Shown here one piece after another: positions 31,721 through 42,775 of a DNA stretch of 64,000 nucleotides (position 1 is the first letter of the stretch; every line of letters starts with the position of its first letter). A program made the translations under genes and the position numbers. Source of the DNA: Setomelanomma holmii. Taxonomy: Eukaryota > Ascomycota > Dothideomycetes > Pleosporales > Phaeosphaeriaceae. The DNA is taken from the NCBI GenBank assembly GCA_010015745.1, contig ML978217.1:62001-126000 (forward strand), written 5' to 3'. The notes beneath the pieces were generated by a model that was not told where the DNA came from, did not search any database, and saw nothing but the letters and a program-made list of their open reading frames with translations.

Positions 31721-34475
31721 TCACCACGTATTCGTTCTCTCAGGACTAACCGTCTTCCTAATCCTCACCAGCAGAACACCCTTGGTCACCACGCCGTTGG
31801 CATCATAAAGATGCAGCATGCGGAGGCCGGGCTGCAAGCGGTCGAGACGAAAGCATGCCCAAGCGGCAAGGTCGTCGCTGAGGCGCTCGTCGTCCATGAC
31901 TTTGAATCTGTGAGGTACCGAGTCAGCACGAGTCACACGGGAAACGACTGTACCAGAAAGCTGTAGGACTGGGTCATCACAGTGAGTCGGTCGTATGTCG
32001 GCAGATGCAAGCAAGCTTCTCGTAGGCTGGAAAATTACGCCGGCGGTGTGAGGACGTGTCTTGCATGTACACAGTTGGCGACAGGAAACACGCGCAATGT
32101 TGATCGAGGAAGTGGTCGAGATTACAAAACCGGAAACCCATTGGTGGAATAAGTTGGCGCCATCCATTCTGCAGCCATGCGCTTCGCGTATTACCAGGAG
32201 ACGGGTATCTGGTTGATGGCTTAGATGTGGCTGCTGCTACGAGATGGTCGTCGCGAAGATCGCTCACGTTGAAGAAACGACGTGGAGTGGCGCCGAAACG
32301 GGCATACCGGCAATATGCATGGTGTGCAGCCCTAGACCAGCACTGTGTCACCTGGATCCACCGGGCGCGATAACGACCAGTTCCTCAACCTTGTGCAAAG
32401 TAGGTTGCTGCATCCTCGGTGCAAGCAAATCCAGAAGTAGAACTCCATTACGATCGCCCAGCGATCGGTGTGGACGCCGACGACCGTAGAGCCTGGGGTC
32501 TAAGGCTTGTGTTTGCACGCATGGCGACTTGCATGCGTGCTCCAGAGAGGGAAGAAACAAGAGAAGGTTTTGCACTCACCTGACAAAAGTCAACTCCTCT
32601 GTCACGCCATGTACACTCTCGAACTTGATTATCTCGCGCCCAAAGTCGGGGTTCGTCGTCCGCTGAGTTTTCGTCTTCTTCTTATATTCCGCTTTGCTAC
32701 CCCTGCCGTCTCCTGGTATACGTTCGTGGTATCGCTCTTCGTGTTGTTCTACATGTAGCTCGACTTTCACATATGGCTTGAGGTCCCTGGGATCATCTTC
32801 CTCGGGAGGCAGCGGAATGTCCTGTCCTGCAAGGAATTCAATGCTCAAATTGAGGCTGTGATGGACGACTGCATTCTTCTGTGTTTTCTCGTCGATCGTG
32901 CTGCGGTGTCCCTCTGGCTTCAAGACCCATCCAGGAGTGCCGGCAAACATGGCTTCATTCTGCATCATGCCACCGTCCCAGCGTTGCCAGTTGAGCGCGA
33001 CTATTTGCACACCAGCACGCCAGAATACAGATGGATTCAGATTCGACGAGTTGAGTCGGAGGCCCTTTGGATATGCGCGCATGAAGAAGTGCTTGTTGTG
33101 CTTGAACAGCCCAGCGGGGTTTGTCTCGTGTACCTCCATCAAAGCCTTCTCGGATAATGAGAAGACGTGAGTGGGAATGGACGCCTCTGTCATATCTTAG
33201 CACTATGATTCTATGAGTTTGATATGATTAGGGTCGTGTACCTGGAGAATCGAGGCCTTTGTAATGATAGCCACCGAAGTAGACACCTAGCTTCGACAAA
33301 GCATCGATGACTTTCGGTTTAGGAACTGGCGGCTTCTTCTCTCCTCCCGGCGTTTCTTCTGACTCGGTCGTATTTGACGAAGCCATCGACTCTTTGCTTG
33401 TAGTATGCTTGAGTGGCGCTGCTGGCGCTTGAAGAGTCGTTGGCTTCGCCCCGGTGTCGGCAGGCGGCTTCGCTTGCGATGAGCGCTTTACTTTGACAAC
33501 GATTTTCCTCTCGAGGTCTTTGAGAGCTGGCAACTGGATCTTGTCGGTGCTCACAGCAGGGTCGGTCGGTATGTCAACCAGAAAGTCCTTCCAGTATTCT
33601 GTCATGAGCTCGACCATGATCTCTTGTTGCTCCGGGCATGTATGGACCTCAAGACTGACAATAAGTGGCAGGTTTGAGGCCTGGAAAGCGTAGTCTCTGA
33701 TGGTCGCACATACGGCTCGGAACGGCAGGTCCTTGGTCAATGTGTAGCCATGCAGTACCCTTGGCTCGGCCCTGTACGTGTATGAGCTTGACTTCCATGG
33801 TTTGGGTCGCCCGTCTGTTGTCAGTGGTGGCGATGCAGGTTCTGTCTTGTCCTCAGATGATCCCTTCCTGCCAAACCTGAGTTCGAGCTTCTTTCGTATG
33901 CTGAGCTTGGACTTTTCCTTCTTCTTTTCGACCTTTGGCCCTCCGTACTTGGCTATGTCTTCCTCCTCAGAGCTAGAGTCCGAGGGTGGCTCTCCGTCCC
34001 AGACGTCGATCTCGACGCAGCGACAGCCTCGCAGCAACACATTCTTGTATGCGTCGGTACTCGACTCGCTCGATAGCTGGTTTCCGGTCAGGTATGTGTT
34101 GTGGCTTGAGGAGATGAAGTAGTTCGAGATGGGGTATGATTCGTCGACAGGGTCGGCTGGTTTCATGACGTTGGCCGCCCCGCAGAGGAAGTAGTCTTGG
34201 AATTGCGTGACTGTGCCGCCCTGCAACAACTTCGCATTGTCCTCTGGACACTGCTGCTCCTCGGTGAGCCAGCGCCGTTGTCCCTCCCCAGCCCCGAATT
34301 TGTATTGTTTATCCAGTTCATCGTGTATGGTTTGCAAGTACTTGGTAAAGAGCGGAGATAGCGTGTCAACAACACGGGCTTTGTCGTATGACGCTGCGGT
34401 ACCTCCACCTGCTTGGAGCTGCGGCTCATCGACTTTAGGTGTGCCCAGCTTGGAGTCTTTGCTGGGATCCGCCAT
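31721..34475 (-). CDS. Phosphoinositide-specific phospholipase C
   Basis: Exons on the minus strand: 34475-33242, 33186-32580, 31907-31721; 675 residues. X domain: NYFISSSHNTYLTGNQL with catalytic His near residue 125, CVEIDVWDGE (Ca2+ ligands about 156-158), then VLHGYTLTKDLPFR with the second catalytic His near 242, and LPLIVSLEVHTC. A charged insertion (about 163-235) lies between the first two blocks. The Y domain spans exons 1-2 (HVFSLSEKALMEV, HFFMRAYPKGLRLNSSN, NWQRWDGGMMQNEAMF). The C2 domain crosses the last intron: REIIKFESVHGVTEELTFVR joins FKVMDDERLSDDLAAWACFR. No PH domain; the first 100 residues are EF-like only at best. It cleaves PIP2 to IP3 and diacylglycerol at the plasma membrane. 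Intron 2 is 672 nt, far longer than others here. Confidence 0.9.
31908..32579 (-). other. Unusually long intron (672 nt) in the PLC gene
   Basis: Donor gtgagt at 32579 and acceptor cctcacag ending at 31908. Joining the flanking exons restores the C2 domain without missing residues, so no hidden exon is needed. Introns elsewhere in this window are mostly 47-70 nt. No inverted repeats or coding exon were identified inside. Confidence 0.7.
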
Positions 34476-35121
34476 GGTGCGGGGAAGCTGTCACGGACGG
34501 GATCTGGTGGAGTTGAACCAGTGGTACTGCCACCGTCGAGAGAGTATAAGCGGCCTTAGGGGCGGTGTAGAGGTGCGTGTGTCGCTCGAGGCTACTGCAA
34601 GAGAGGACCTGATAGCTCAGCTCTGCTTATTATGTTCGTTGGTGCTCCTTCCTCCACGCGCATTGGCCGTTTGTTTGTTGACTGTGCTGGTGACTTACTC
34701 ACAGCTTTGGGTCAGCTGATCCTCCAAACCAAAGACACTGACTGTGAAGTAGCAGACGCGAGGCGTGAGGCGCGATCTATAAAGTGAAGTGCGGCCCGCG
34801 GCGTTGAAGTGGGATGCCCGTGTCAGCCAGCTGAACTTGGCAAGCCGCTCTAACCGTTTGATCGACCAATTGAAACGTGGCAGCCTTCCAGAATACTTGC
34901 TTTACATGCCTGCGCGACGTCGACTGCGGCATCGTGCATCACTCTGGATACCATGTTATTATGTTCTGCCTGAATTAGATGCCTGGCGTCTTTTGCAGAT
35001 CGGTTGACATGTGCTCGTTGCCCTGCCAAGCGACGTCATTTCAGGGTCTAAGTGGAGCCGAATGTCAAAGCTTCCGCTGTGGATTTGTGCCACAGATCAC
35101 ATCACTGACTCTCCAGCCACG
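34476..35121. other. Divergent promoter region between PLC and cupin genes
   Basis: 646 bp with no supported gene. ORFs on the plus strand that run into it (34207-34719) are mirror frames of PLC exon 1. Confidence 0.55.
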
Positions 35122-35452
35122 ATGCCCAAGTCACGAAGAGAAGCAGAAAACGAAGTCCGCTCCTGGGGCTTCCACCACGTCTTTACCTGGACAGATGGGC
35201 CGTACGCTGATATGCACGTGTTTTCAAGATGTCTTGCTGACCCTTCGGAGCAACGCGCACTATCCGCCGCATAAGCACAGTGGCGTAACCACACATCTCA
35301 TCTTGGATGGCTCCTTGACATATACATATCCGAACGATCCGGACGCCAAGGGAGAGACGTTGGGTGCAGGCGGAAGATGGGACGTCGATGCGAACAAGGT
35401 GCACGAAGTATGGGTTGGCAGCGAAGGCTGCACGTATGTTATTGGGGAGTAA
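35122..35452 (+). CDS. Small single-domain cupin protein
   Basis: Exons 35122-35201 and 35251-35452, 93 residues. The 49-nt intron has donor gtacgc, branch TGCTGAC and acceptor cggag. The joined text MPKSRREAENEVRSWGFHHV, FTWTDGPNAHYPPHKHSG, THLILDGSLTYTYP, KVHEVWVGSEGCTYVIGE shows a cupin fold: HYPPHKH supplies two metal-binding His with the usual spacing, and KVHEVWVG the later His. Such mini-cupins are common in ascomycetes but their reaction is unknown. A longer open frame starting at 34979 runs through the intron and is not the real product. Confidence 0.72.
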
Positions 35453-35493
35453 TATATTAAAGCGAAATGAATTGATTGTAACCGCTCCGAGAA

Positions 35494-37080
35494 TCAACCA
35501 AGAAATCCATGCTGACCCAAGTACTTGATCGCCTCGAGTGCCAGTTGATCTGACTTGACTAGCTCTTGCTCGACCAGCTTCTCGTACAGTCCTATTCGCT
35601 TTTCCTCTTTCGCAGGATGTTTGAACTTACAGCTGTGCCCGAAAGGGCATTTGCCGTGTTGCTGCCAACGTTTGCAGATCTTCTCCTTGTTGGGCTTGCG
35701 CGGTGTTTGAATCGATACAGGCGGCGGAACCTTTACTGCTGGAGGTCCAACTTTTGACGATGTTGTCTCTGGTGCTTCGTCGCTGTCGTCCGAGTCTGCA
35801 TCCGAATCGTCGGATGGTTCTTCTGAGCTCGAGACGACCGACGACTCAGAGAGCACCGAGCTTTCTTCGGCATCGTCTTCGTTAGACTCTGTCTCACTAC
35901 CATAGCCAAGGCCGAGATCAATTGCCGCTGGCGCTTTTGTCTTCTTCTTCATCATACTCTCATGAAGCTTCTTGCGCAAGGCGGCAAGCTCCTGTTGCTT
36001 CCTCTCGTCCTTCTCCCTTGTTATGCGGACCTTGGGTGGGCGCTGTTCCTGTGGGATCTCCTGACGAGGTGGCTTGCCTTTGAGCTTCCGCACAAATTCC
36101 AGTTCCTTTTGCCGCCTGACCTCCGCAGCATGCGCCTTTTCTAAAGCCTTTTGCTGGGTCGGAAAGTTTCGTCTTCGATCCTTGATCCAGTCCGCGATAT
36201 CTCGTGCTGTTTGCAACGAGATCTGCTCTCCATCGTGTTCGAACGCGTACCCTCCACCCTTAAGCCGTGCCGCAAGTGCAGCCTCTTCGTCCGCCTCCAC
36301 CTCGTCGTCTTCGCTGCTGCTCTCATCTGGTTGCACGCTATCTGTGAGTCCGAGCCTGACTCTGCTCTTCCTGTTATCTTTTCCTTTATTGGCCTTTGAT
36401 GCTGTCGAGGGCTGGGAAGATGCAGGTTGTGGTAGCGAGAAGCCAAAGGTAGGTATTGCTGGCGGTACGGCCGCTTTCACTTTGGGTGGCTTCGATCCTT
36501 GCTGCGGTGGTTTGCGCTCCTCTCGCTTTCTCTTCTGACCGACCTGCTGCGACGGAGAGTATCGAGGCGACTGCCGTGCAGGCTGATTCGGTATTGCCTC
36601 ATTGTAAGAAGAGGTGGCAGCGGTCGCCATGTGGTTAGCAAAAGCTGCCATCGACTGTGCGCCGGCAGGCGTGGCCATGAATGACATGGCTTGCACCAAC
36701 GCGCTCGGGTCGACCGGTGTTGTGGCTGCAAATGCTGGGTTTGAATATGGCCCTTGTGGGACAATTGGCGCATTACCCGTGTATGGTTGCGCAGGAGTAT
36801 TAGGATACTGCCACTGTCCATGAGTGCCTGCAAACCCTCCTCTCTGATTATTCAAGTGATCTCCTCTTGAATCTCGAGCTCGCGTATGCCCTCGACCTTC
36901 GTGACCCTGGCAGTGTCCATCTCTAGCAGCCCCACCTCGACCTCTGAACTCTTGCCCCCGATTCGCATCGCCCCTTCCTCGGCCACGACCACCTCTCTGA
37001 ATTTGGTAAGACGGCTGATTATCGTTCGCGGCGGCTTTTGGTGGTGGAGGAGGTGGAGGCGGAAACTTGAACGACGTCAT
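35494..37080 (-). CDS. NUFIP1/Rsa1-like protein with CCCH zinc finger
   Basis: Single exon, 528 residues, ATG at 37080. Order: proline run (KFPPPPPPPPK), RGG-rich region (GGRGRGRGDANRGQEFRGRG) typical of RNA binding, low-complexity Ala/Gln/Pro region, then the NUFIP1 conserved segment (SLQTARDIADWIKDRRRNFP, about residues 296-315, followed by a charged helix), an acidic Ser/Asp stretch (about 400-440), and a CCCH finger CKRWQQHGKCPFGHSCKFKH (C-x8-C-x5-C-x3-H, about 470-489). NUFIP1 and yeast Rsa1 are scaffold factors that assemble box C/D snoRNPs with R2TP/Hsp90. The NUFIP plus CCCH combination is the usual filamentous-fungal arrangement. Nuclear protein; call is secure at family level. Confidence 0.83.
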   Translation of the reverse strand: MTSFKFPPPPPPPPKAAANDNQPSYQIQRGGRGRGRGDANRGQEFRGRGGAARDGHCQGHEGRGHTRARDSRGDHLNNQRGGFAGTHGQWQYPNTPAQPYTGNAPIVPQGPYSNPAFAATTPVDPSALVQAMSFMATPAGAQSMAAFANHMATAATSSYNEAIPNQPARQSPRYSPSQQVGQKRKREERKPPQQGSKPPKVKAAVPPAIPTFGFSLPQPASSQPSTASKANKGKDNRKSRVRLGLTDSVQPDESSSEDDEVEADEEAALAARLKGGGYAFEHDGEQISLQTARDIADWIKDRRRNFPTQQKALEKAHAAEVRRQKELEFVRKLKGKPPRQEIPQEQRPPKVRITREKDERKQQELAALRKKLHESMMKKKTKAPAAIDLGLGYGSETESNEDDAEESSVLSESSVVSSSEEPSDDSDADSDDSDEAPETTSSKVGPPAVKVPPPVSIQTPRKPNKEKICKRWQQHGKCPFGHSCKFKHPAKEEKRIGLYEKLVEQELVKSDQLALEAIKYLGQHGFLG

Positions 37081-37375
37081 GTTGGTGTTGAAGGTGCGTG
37101 GGGCGGCGCTATGCTTCGCCAGATATCTCTCATTGCTGAAAGCGCTAGTTTGGCGAGATTCGAAAGTAGGTCGCGAAATTTATTGACGTCGAGATGAGAC
37201 GCGTCGCAGACGTCCGACAAGCTCAGAAATCTTTATCGATACCACTAGCGTGGCGCTAGTGATGCAGGGCATTTACACATTTCTCGATCGCTGGCTCCAA
37301 CACCTTACTTTGACATGCCTCGGTGACGATCAATACTTCCTTTACACTCATGAAGCCTCCGAGAATAAGCCCATC

Positions 37376-38270
37376 ATGTTCATGCTTGTAAGTATCTTAC
37401 GAATAAGCTTAATATTAGCAGCCTTATCTATACACGCATATCCTGTACTCGAAGGATCACTTCACCATGAAATAAGCATACCGAAGACCAGATTATTGCA
37501 AATTCTCCAGTCAACAACTTGCTCTTGTAATGAAATTCGGATATTTTCTGCCGCTCACTCAGACTTTCATTTATGACTGACCCAAACCCAGACCACAATA
37601 CAAGACCTAATCCAAATCAAGCCCCAAGACTTCTCTCTTCCGAGCGCCCAAGCAATCAAAGACGTCGTCAATGCCAAATATTCCAACAAAATCGTCCCCG
37701 GCATAGGTCTCTGCATCTGCATGTGGGACCTTCTTTCCGCCACCGAAGGCCTCATCAGCCACGGCACCGGCCTCGTCAACGTCAACATTGAATTCCGCAT
37801 GGCCGTCTTCCGCCCATTCCGCGGCGAGATCATCTACGGACGCATCAAGACTTCCAACGAAGAGGGTATCACGATCGACATGGACTTCACGTCTGAGGTG
37901 TTTATCCCGTATCAGAATCTGTTCGAGAATTCGAGCTTTTCGAAGGCGGAGAATGTGTGGGTGTGGAATTCGGATGGGACGGAGTTGTTTCTAGACAAGG
38001 GAGAGCCGGTGCTGTTTAGAGTCGAGCAGGAGGAGTGGATTGATCAGCGGCCGACGATTGTGCAGAAGGATGAGGAGGGGAATGTCATTGAGGAGCGGGG
38101 CACGGCGTGGAGAGTCATTGTGAGTACTATGATTGATAAGGAGATTCGATCTACTAATGGATATGCAGGGTTCGATGAACCAGGCAGGTCTTGGGCCTAC
38201 GCTGTGGTGGGGCGAGCAAGAGGAGGAAGGCGAGGAGGGTGATGTTGAGATGGAAGGCGTAGAAGAATGA
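37376..38270 (+). CDS. RPC25: RNA polymerase III subunit Rpc25 (RPC8)
   Basis: Exons 37376-37387, 37592-38119, 38169-38270; 213 residues. The 12-nt first exon encodes only MFML; a 204-nt intron (gtaagt..aacccag) follows and the next exon reads TTIQDLIQIKPQDFSLPSAQ, giving the family start MFxLTTI. The N-terminal Rpb7-like half continues with NAKYSNKIVPGIGLCICMWD and GHGTGLVNVNIEFRMAVFRP; the OB-fold half has FRGEIIYGRIKTSNEEGITI and DFTSEVFIPYQNL. The last exon gives GSMNQAGLGPTLWWGEQEEE, the conserved GSM..GLGP..WW tail. It pairs with Rpc17 to form the Pol III stalk used in initiation of tRNA and 5S genes. Start lies 295 bp from the divergent NUFIP1-like gene. Confidence 0.9.
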
Positions 38271-38535
38271 GCGCTTTCACGACCCATGATCATCTAAACA
38301 ACAATAATTACTTCAATTGCAACGCAGCCCGAACACACGCCTCAAGTTCCCTCGACCCATGATTGTACGACAAAGTCTTGAACTGCTCTGCACTAAGATT
38401 CTCACGCAGACGGCACGAACAATTGGGATGTACATCGAGACTCGGAGGACAGGTAAATCACGAAAAGAAAATGATAGCATTGCTTCGTAGGTATCTTCCA
38501 TTCCTCTACCACATCCTCTTCCCTCTCTCATCTCT

Positions 38536-39981
38536 CTACTCAAGCCCAACCGCAATCGCCGCAAGCGCCCAATCCATAAAGCCCGCATTCGTATCCAGAA
38601 TATTCTGGTTAAACTCCGTGCTCGTCGGGTAGAAATTCGTCGAGTATCCAAACTCCATCGTAAATCCGTGCACTTTGTTTGCGCCCGACTTGGCCCACTG
38701 TCGACTGTACGAGTAATCGTCACTCGCGCCAGACGTTGCATACAGCCCGACAGCCTGCATGGAAGTGTACGATCGGCCGCCCACAGCCTTCATCGCGGCG
38801 ACGGTCTTGGATGCGACGGACTTGATATTCGTCACGTCGGCGGCGGGCGCATACTCCTTGTACACGGTATCGCCGACAGGTCCACGCTTGCCGTCGTATG
38901 CAGAGTTGAGGAAGTTCATAGCAGTGTTGGTAGTCTGATCTTCGTCATCGCCCCAGCTGTACAGGACGTCTCCGGCAGCAGAGTGGATGTCCATGAACCA
39001 TCGGATCTTGGGGAAGGAGTCGTACACGCTGACGTGGTTCTTGGTCTCGGACTCACTGGCCGCGGCAGTGCCGTAGAAGGTTTCTGAGCTAGGAGATGTA
39101 GATGCAGGCGCCTCGTCGGGGTCAAAGTACTTTTTGAAGTTCCACAGGAAGTCGAAGTTGCGGTTGATGTCGACGCCGATGCTGCTGCCGGATGAACCGG
39201 ACTTTGTGTTGCGGTTCTTGCGCCAGAGGGATCCGCTGGATTGATCGTAGGCCACTCCATCTGGGTTTACGAGCGGGAAGAAGACAATGCCGGCGGCCAA
39301 GACGCTCTTTACCTGAGCATTGGTGTAGGATTTGCTGCCGTACTTGAGGCCTGTGCCGGCCTGGTTGGCAGCCAGGAGATCGGAAATCCAGTAGATGAGG
39401 TTGTCGGGTCCACCGCGCTCACGGGCATGCATACCAGCACTAAGGTAAAGATGGTACGCTGACTTGTCGGTTCCAGCGCCAACATAAGCGGCAGTTTGGG
39501 TGGCACCATTAAAGGTCTTGTAGGGAAGAGTAACAGTGCTAACACCGTATGTGCTAACAAGTGCCTTGATCGCGGAGCTGATCTCGTTGACGTTCATGAT
39601 GCTGGCGATGGTTGTGCCTGACCCCTGAGTTCCGAGTCCCTTCGGCGCAATGGTGCCGCCCGAGAAACGGTCACCAGTGCCAATGGGCGCTGTTGCTGCT
39701 GCTGCGCGCTTGTCGATAACTTGTCGGTGGATTGAGATCTCTTGTGTCGACGTGTACTCCTTTGTCACATGTGCTATCTGGTCCTCAGTGAGAAGCGCAT
39801 TGAGCGTGAAGTAGCCATCCTCTTGAGGCTGAGCGATCGGTCTGCAGCCGAAGTCGAAGGTGTCATTGCGGACGATGTCTTTGAAGTGGCCTGGAGTTGG
39901 TGCCTTGAAATGGACGGGTATCAGATCTGCGAGCACAACGGTGCTCTGAAGAATCAGAGACGCGACGAGGGAGTACTTCAT
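38536..39981 (-). CDS. Secreted metallocarboxypeptidase, M14A type
   Basis: Single exon, 481 residues. A signal peptide (MKYSLVASLILQSTVVLA) is followed by a propeptide-like region to about residue 95. The catalytic domain has the zinc motif HxxE in SAGMHARERGG (His185, Glu188), the third zinc ligand in DIHSAAGD (His333), substrate-binding NR in VDINRNFDF (Asn273-Arg274), Tyr423 in the position of carboxypeptidase A Tyr248, and the catalytic Glu443 in GFTMEFGYS. FFPLVNPDGVAYD is also typical. It removes C-terminal residues from peptides outside the cell or in the vacuole. It is convergent with Rpc25 (265 bp between stops). Confidence 0.9.
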   Translation of the reverse strand: MKYSLVASLILQSTVVLADLIPVHFKAPTPGHFKDIVRNDTFDFGCRPIAQPQEDGYFTLNALLTEDQIAHVTKEYTSTQEISIHRQVIDKRAAAATAPIGTGDRFSGGTIAPKGLGTQGSGTTIASIMNVNEISSAIKALVSTYGVSTVTLPYKTFNGATQTAAYVGAGTDKSAYHLYLSAGMHARERGGPDNLIYWISDLLAANQAGTGLKYGSKSYTNAQVKSVLAAGIVFFPLVNPDGVAYDQSSGSLWRKNRNTKSGSSGSSIGVDINRNFDFLWNFKKYFDPDEAPASTSPSSETFYGTAAASESETKNHVSVYDSFPKIRWFMDIHSAAGDVLYSWGDDEDQTTNTAMNFLNSAYDGKRGPVGDTVYKEYAPAADVTNIKSVASKTVAAMKAVGGRSYTSMQAVGLYATSGASDDYSYSRQWAKSGANKVHGFTMEFGYSTNFYPTSTEFNQNILDTNAGFMDWALAAIAVGLE

Positions 39982-40527
39982 GGTGGAATGAATGGAATGT
40001 TTCGACTGGAGCGAAAGGATGAAGCACGTCGTCTCTGCCCACCCTTAGAGCAGACACAGCACCCATATACATACCAAGTCTTCGTCGCCATCCTCACCAG
40101 CCTAATTTGGCCATCTCCAAATGAAAGGCAGGCGATGTCCAGGTGCCAAAGCTCGGTGCATGCTAGTTATGGCAGTTAGCATCGGATCCGCCCTTGATTG
40201 GCCAGGTATAAGATTCGCGCTAACCACCACCTTCTTCTTTGGTCGCGTCGCCGTTTCCAAACCTCCGCAAAACCTCCGTACGCTTGATTTCACCTGCCCT
40301 ACTGGACTTGGAGGGGTGCAAGCATAAGATAACAAGTCTTGTGCTATGAAGCGCCCGGATAAGCTATATTGATCGCTGGGAAGATGCGCATCGCATGTGG
40401 GGTAGAGCGCGGCGGGATTTGCAACCCCTGGATGTGTGTCTCTGACAAACAGCATCACGGAACGCAATAGATACACTCTATGACGACTGCGGGACTACCC
40501 GCAACGGGCAGTCAGCTCGGAAACATA
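39982..40527. other. Intergenic region, 546 bp
   Basis: Between the carboxypeptidase start and the oxidase stop, both on the minus strand. It should carry the carboxypeptidase promoter. A 124-codon minus frame (40102-40476) has no motif and I do not call it. Confidence 0.5.
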
Positions 40528-42775
40528 TTACACACGACACAACCGGCCGTTCTGGGTTTGCAAACCCTGCTCACCATCCCGGACCTCCCAAGCCTCGCTA
40601 CCAACAGCGGTAGTTGCGTAGAACACATCGCGCGGGTCCCACTTTCGCTTTATGGCAAGCAACTTGGGATAGTACGCCGCGCCGTAGAAGTCCGCCTGCC
40701 AGTTGGGCTCCTGGATGTCCGCTTCATTCAGGTACACACCGCCACCTTCTGAATTGGGTGCAACCTTGCGCCATGGCTCCATGATGTCAAAAGTGAGCGT
40801 ATCGGAAGCGTTCTTAAGCTCCGTAGGAGTAGCGTTGTCCGGCACCATGTTTGCAGTGATCAAGAAGGATTGCGTGTTGCGCCATGCTGTATTCACTGCG
40901 TTGTCCACCTTGAAAGGATTGCCCGGAGCCATGTGGTAGCCGCCAACTGTGTGACCGGACATCACTGTGCCTTTGATGGTATTGTAGAAAGCGTCGAATC
41001 TAGCTGGGGTCTCCCACAAGCTCTTTGGAAACAGCCGAGTGGCTTGGCGAATTGACGTTACACCTAGCGTGTCTGCGCCCCAGGAGCCCTTATTGGCCGA
41101 GTAGAAGTCCTCGTAGAAAGTGGTGTTGGGAGCCACTGAGATATTCAGAGCTTTGAGCTCTTCGAAGAGAGGCTTAGTAAGTTTGTTGAAAGATTCGATG
41201 GTGTGGTTTGGCGCGAAGAAAGGCGTCATCTGGAAGTCGAGTTGCGTCCCATAATTCCAGATCCAGAAGTACGAATATGTTCCGGCATTGGTGAAGGTGG
41301 GGAAACTCTTGAAGTACGCGTTGATGGCTTTCCAGAAGTTTACGGAGTCCTCTGGTGCTGCTTGGAAGGAGAAGACGGACTTAGTCACCTTGATCTTTGG
41401 GTGGGCTTTGACGATCGCTGAAGTGACGATTCCGTACGAAGATCCGCCGCCACCTCGAAGCGCCCAGAAGAGGTCCGAGTTGACGGTGTTCGAAGCAGTC
41501 ACAAATCGACCGTCGGCTGTAACGACTTCGAAGGCGAGGACTTGGTCGGCAGCCATACCGTATATCGACGCCAGTGGAGAATGGCCGCCACCTGCCACGT
41601 ATCCACCAGCCCACCCAACCGTCTGAAGAGTTGGTTAGTGGCAGAGCACTCATAGCGCGGAAGCATCGACGTACCTCACAGATTCCAGCTAGAATGGTGA
41701 CACCGTTATCCCGTGCCGCCTCAAGCATCTCGAAGCCTTGCACACCAGCACCCGCCTTGAAAGCTGGACCACTATACTCGGCATTCTTGAAGTTCTTGAT
41801 GAACTGGATGTCCTTGAGATTGTGCGTCCAAATGTTCAAGGCACCTGCGCCACTTGACTTGCCGATGTAGTCATGACCCTAAAAGATGTTAATAGCGCCT
41901 TAGAAAATCTCGGTACCAGGTATGCATTCTGCTTTAAGCACGCGTACTGCTCCATCACTAGTCGATAGGTCAATCTCTAGGGACTAGTGAAGGCAGAAAC
42001 ATATACCTTGGAACAACACAGCTCATTGGTGCACGGAATGTACGTACTGTGTTCTTGATGACCAATCGAAGGTTGAGATTGCGTGCAAAGTTCACACCCA
42101 GTTGGATCTGGGCAATGTTCTTGACGTTGATAGAATAGGACGGGTAACCTCCAAGGGTGCAAGTGCCATTCGGATCATCGGTCGGCATGCAAGTGCGGCC
42201 TTGGAAGAGAGGCCACATCATAGACGTTGGGTCGCTTGTACTATTTGGTTCGTCAGTGATATTCGTCCAGCTGATCGGCAGGTCCCAACTTACTGTAGGT
42301 CGGCGGTGGTGAATCTCGCAGACACATCTGCACATTTCGCGGCATCGTATACACCGAAGTTCTTGTAGCATGGTGCTGCCACTGGTATAGTTTTGATCAA
42401 TGCTCCACCAAGCAGAAGGTCAAAGATGGACCACACCGCGGGGATAGGATAGTTCCAGTCTCCTGGAAAAGTCTTGCAGGCGCCACTTCGTCGAGCCAAT
42501 CGAGCTGCAGTTGCTGCATCGGTCCTTTCGCAGCCGAAGAGGGCCAAGACATCGGTGGTATTTGTCTGGGAGTCTGCTACCTCTAAGATATCGTCTGTCA
42601 GCTGGATCACCTCTGCATGGAACAGCTCCGCCCCCGCAGATGAGTTTGCAGGGAGTGTGGTAGCAGCTGGCGCGATTCGAGCGACAGACGACGGTTCATC
42701 CCGAAGTACGACTGGATTGGCAATGACCAATGCCGTGCTGAGAAGCAATGTTGACAGCAAGAAAAGTGCAGCCAT
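40528..42775 (-). CDS. FAD-linked oxidoreductase, berberine-bridge-enzyme-like
   Basis: Exons on the minus strand: 42775-42294, 42240-42048, 41878-41675, 41622-40528; 657 residues. Signal peptide MAALFLLSTLLLSTALVIAN. The FAD-binding PCMH-type domain is spread over exons 2-4: YSINVKNIAQIQLGVNFARN, LRLVIKNT joined to GHDYIGKSSGAGALNIWTHN, VTILAGICE joined to TVGWAGGYVAGGGHSPLAS, and LFWALRGGGGSSYGIVTSA. The C-terminal BBE segment has VYLNEADIQEPNWQADFYG and YYPKLLAIKRKWDPRDVFY. Secreted fungal members oxidise sugars or alcohols, and relatives work in secondary metabolism; no biosynthetic cluster is visible here. All introns are GT-AG and 46-56 nt except intron 2, which is longer (169 nt). Confidence 0.88.

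Noticed and set aside
34207..34719. 170-codon plus-strand ORF over the 5' end of PLC
   Set aside because: It is the mirror frame of a well-supported PLC exon and has no motif of its own.
34979..35452. 157-codon frame containing the cupin C-terminus
   Set aside because: Reads through the 49-nt intron; the spliced form restores a proper cupin motif and a good ATG.
36074..36538. 154-codon plus-strand ORF inside the NUFIP1-like gene
   Set aside because: Ser-rich complement of the acidic/charged coding strand; no start context or domain.
38668..39087. 139-codon plus ORF opposite the carboxypeptidase
   Set aside because: Mirror frame of a gene with all catalytic residues in place.
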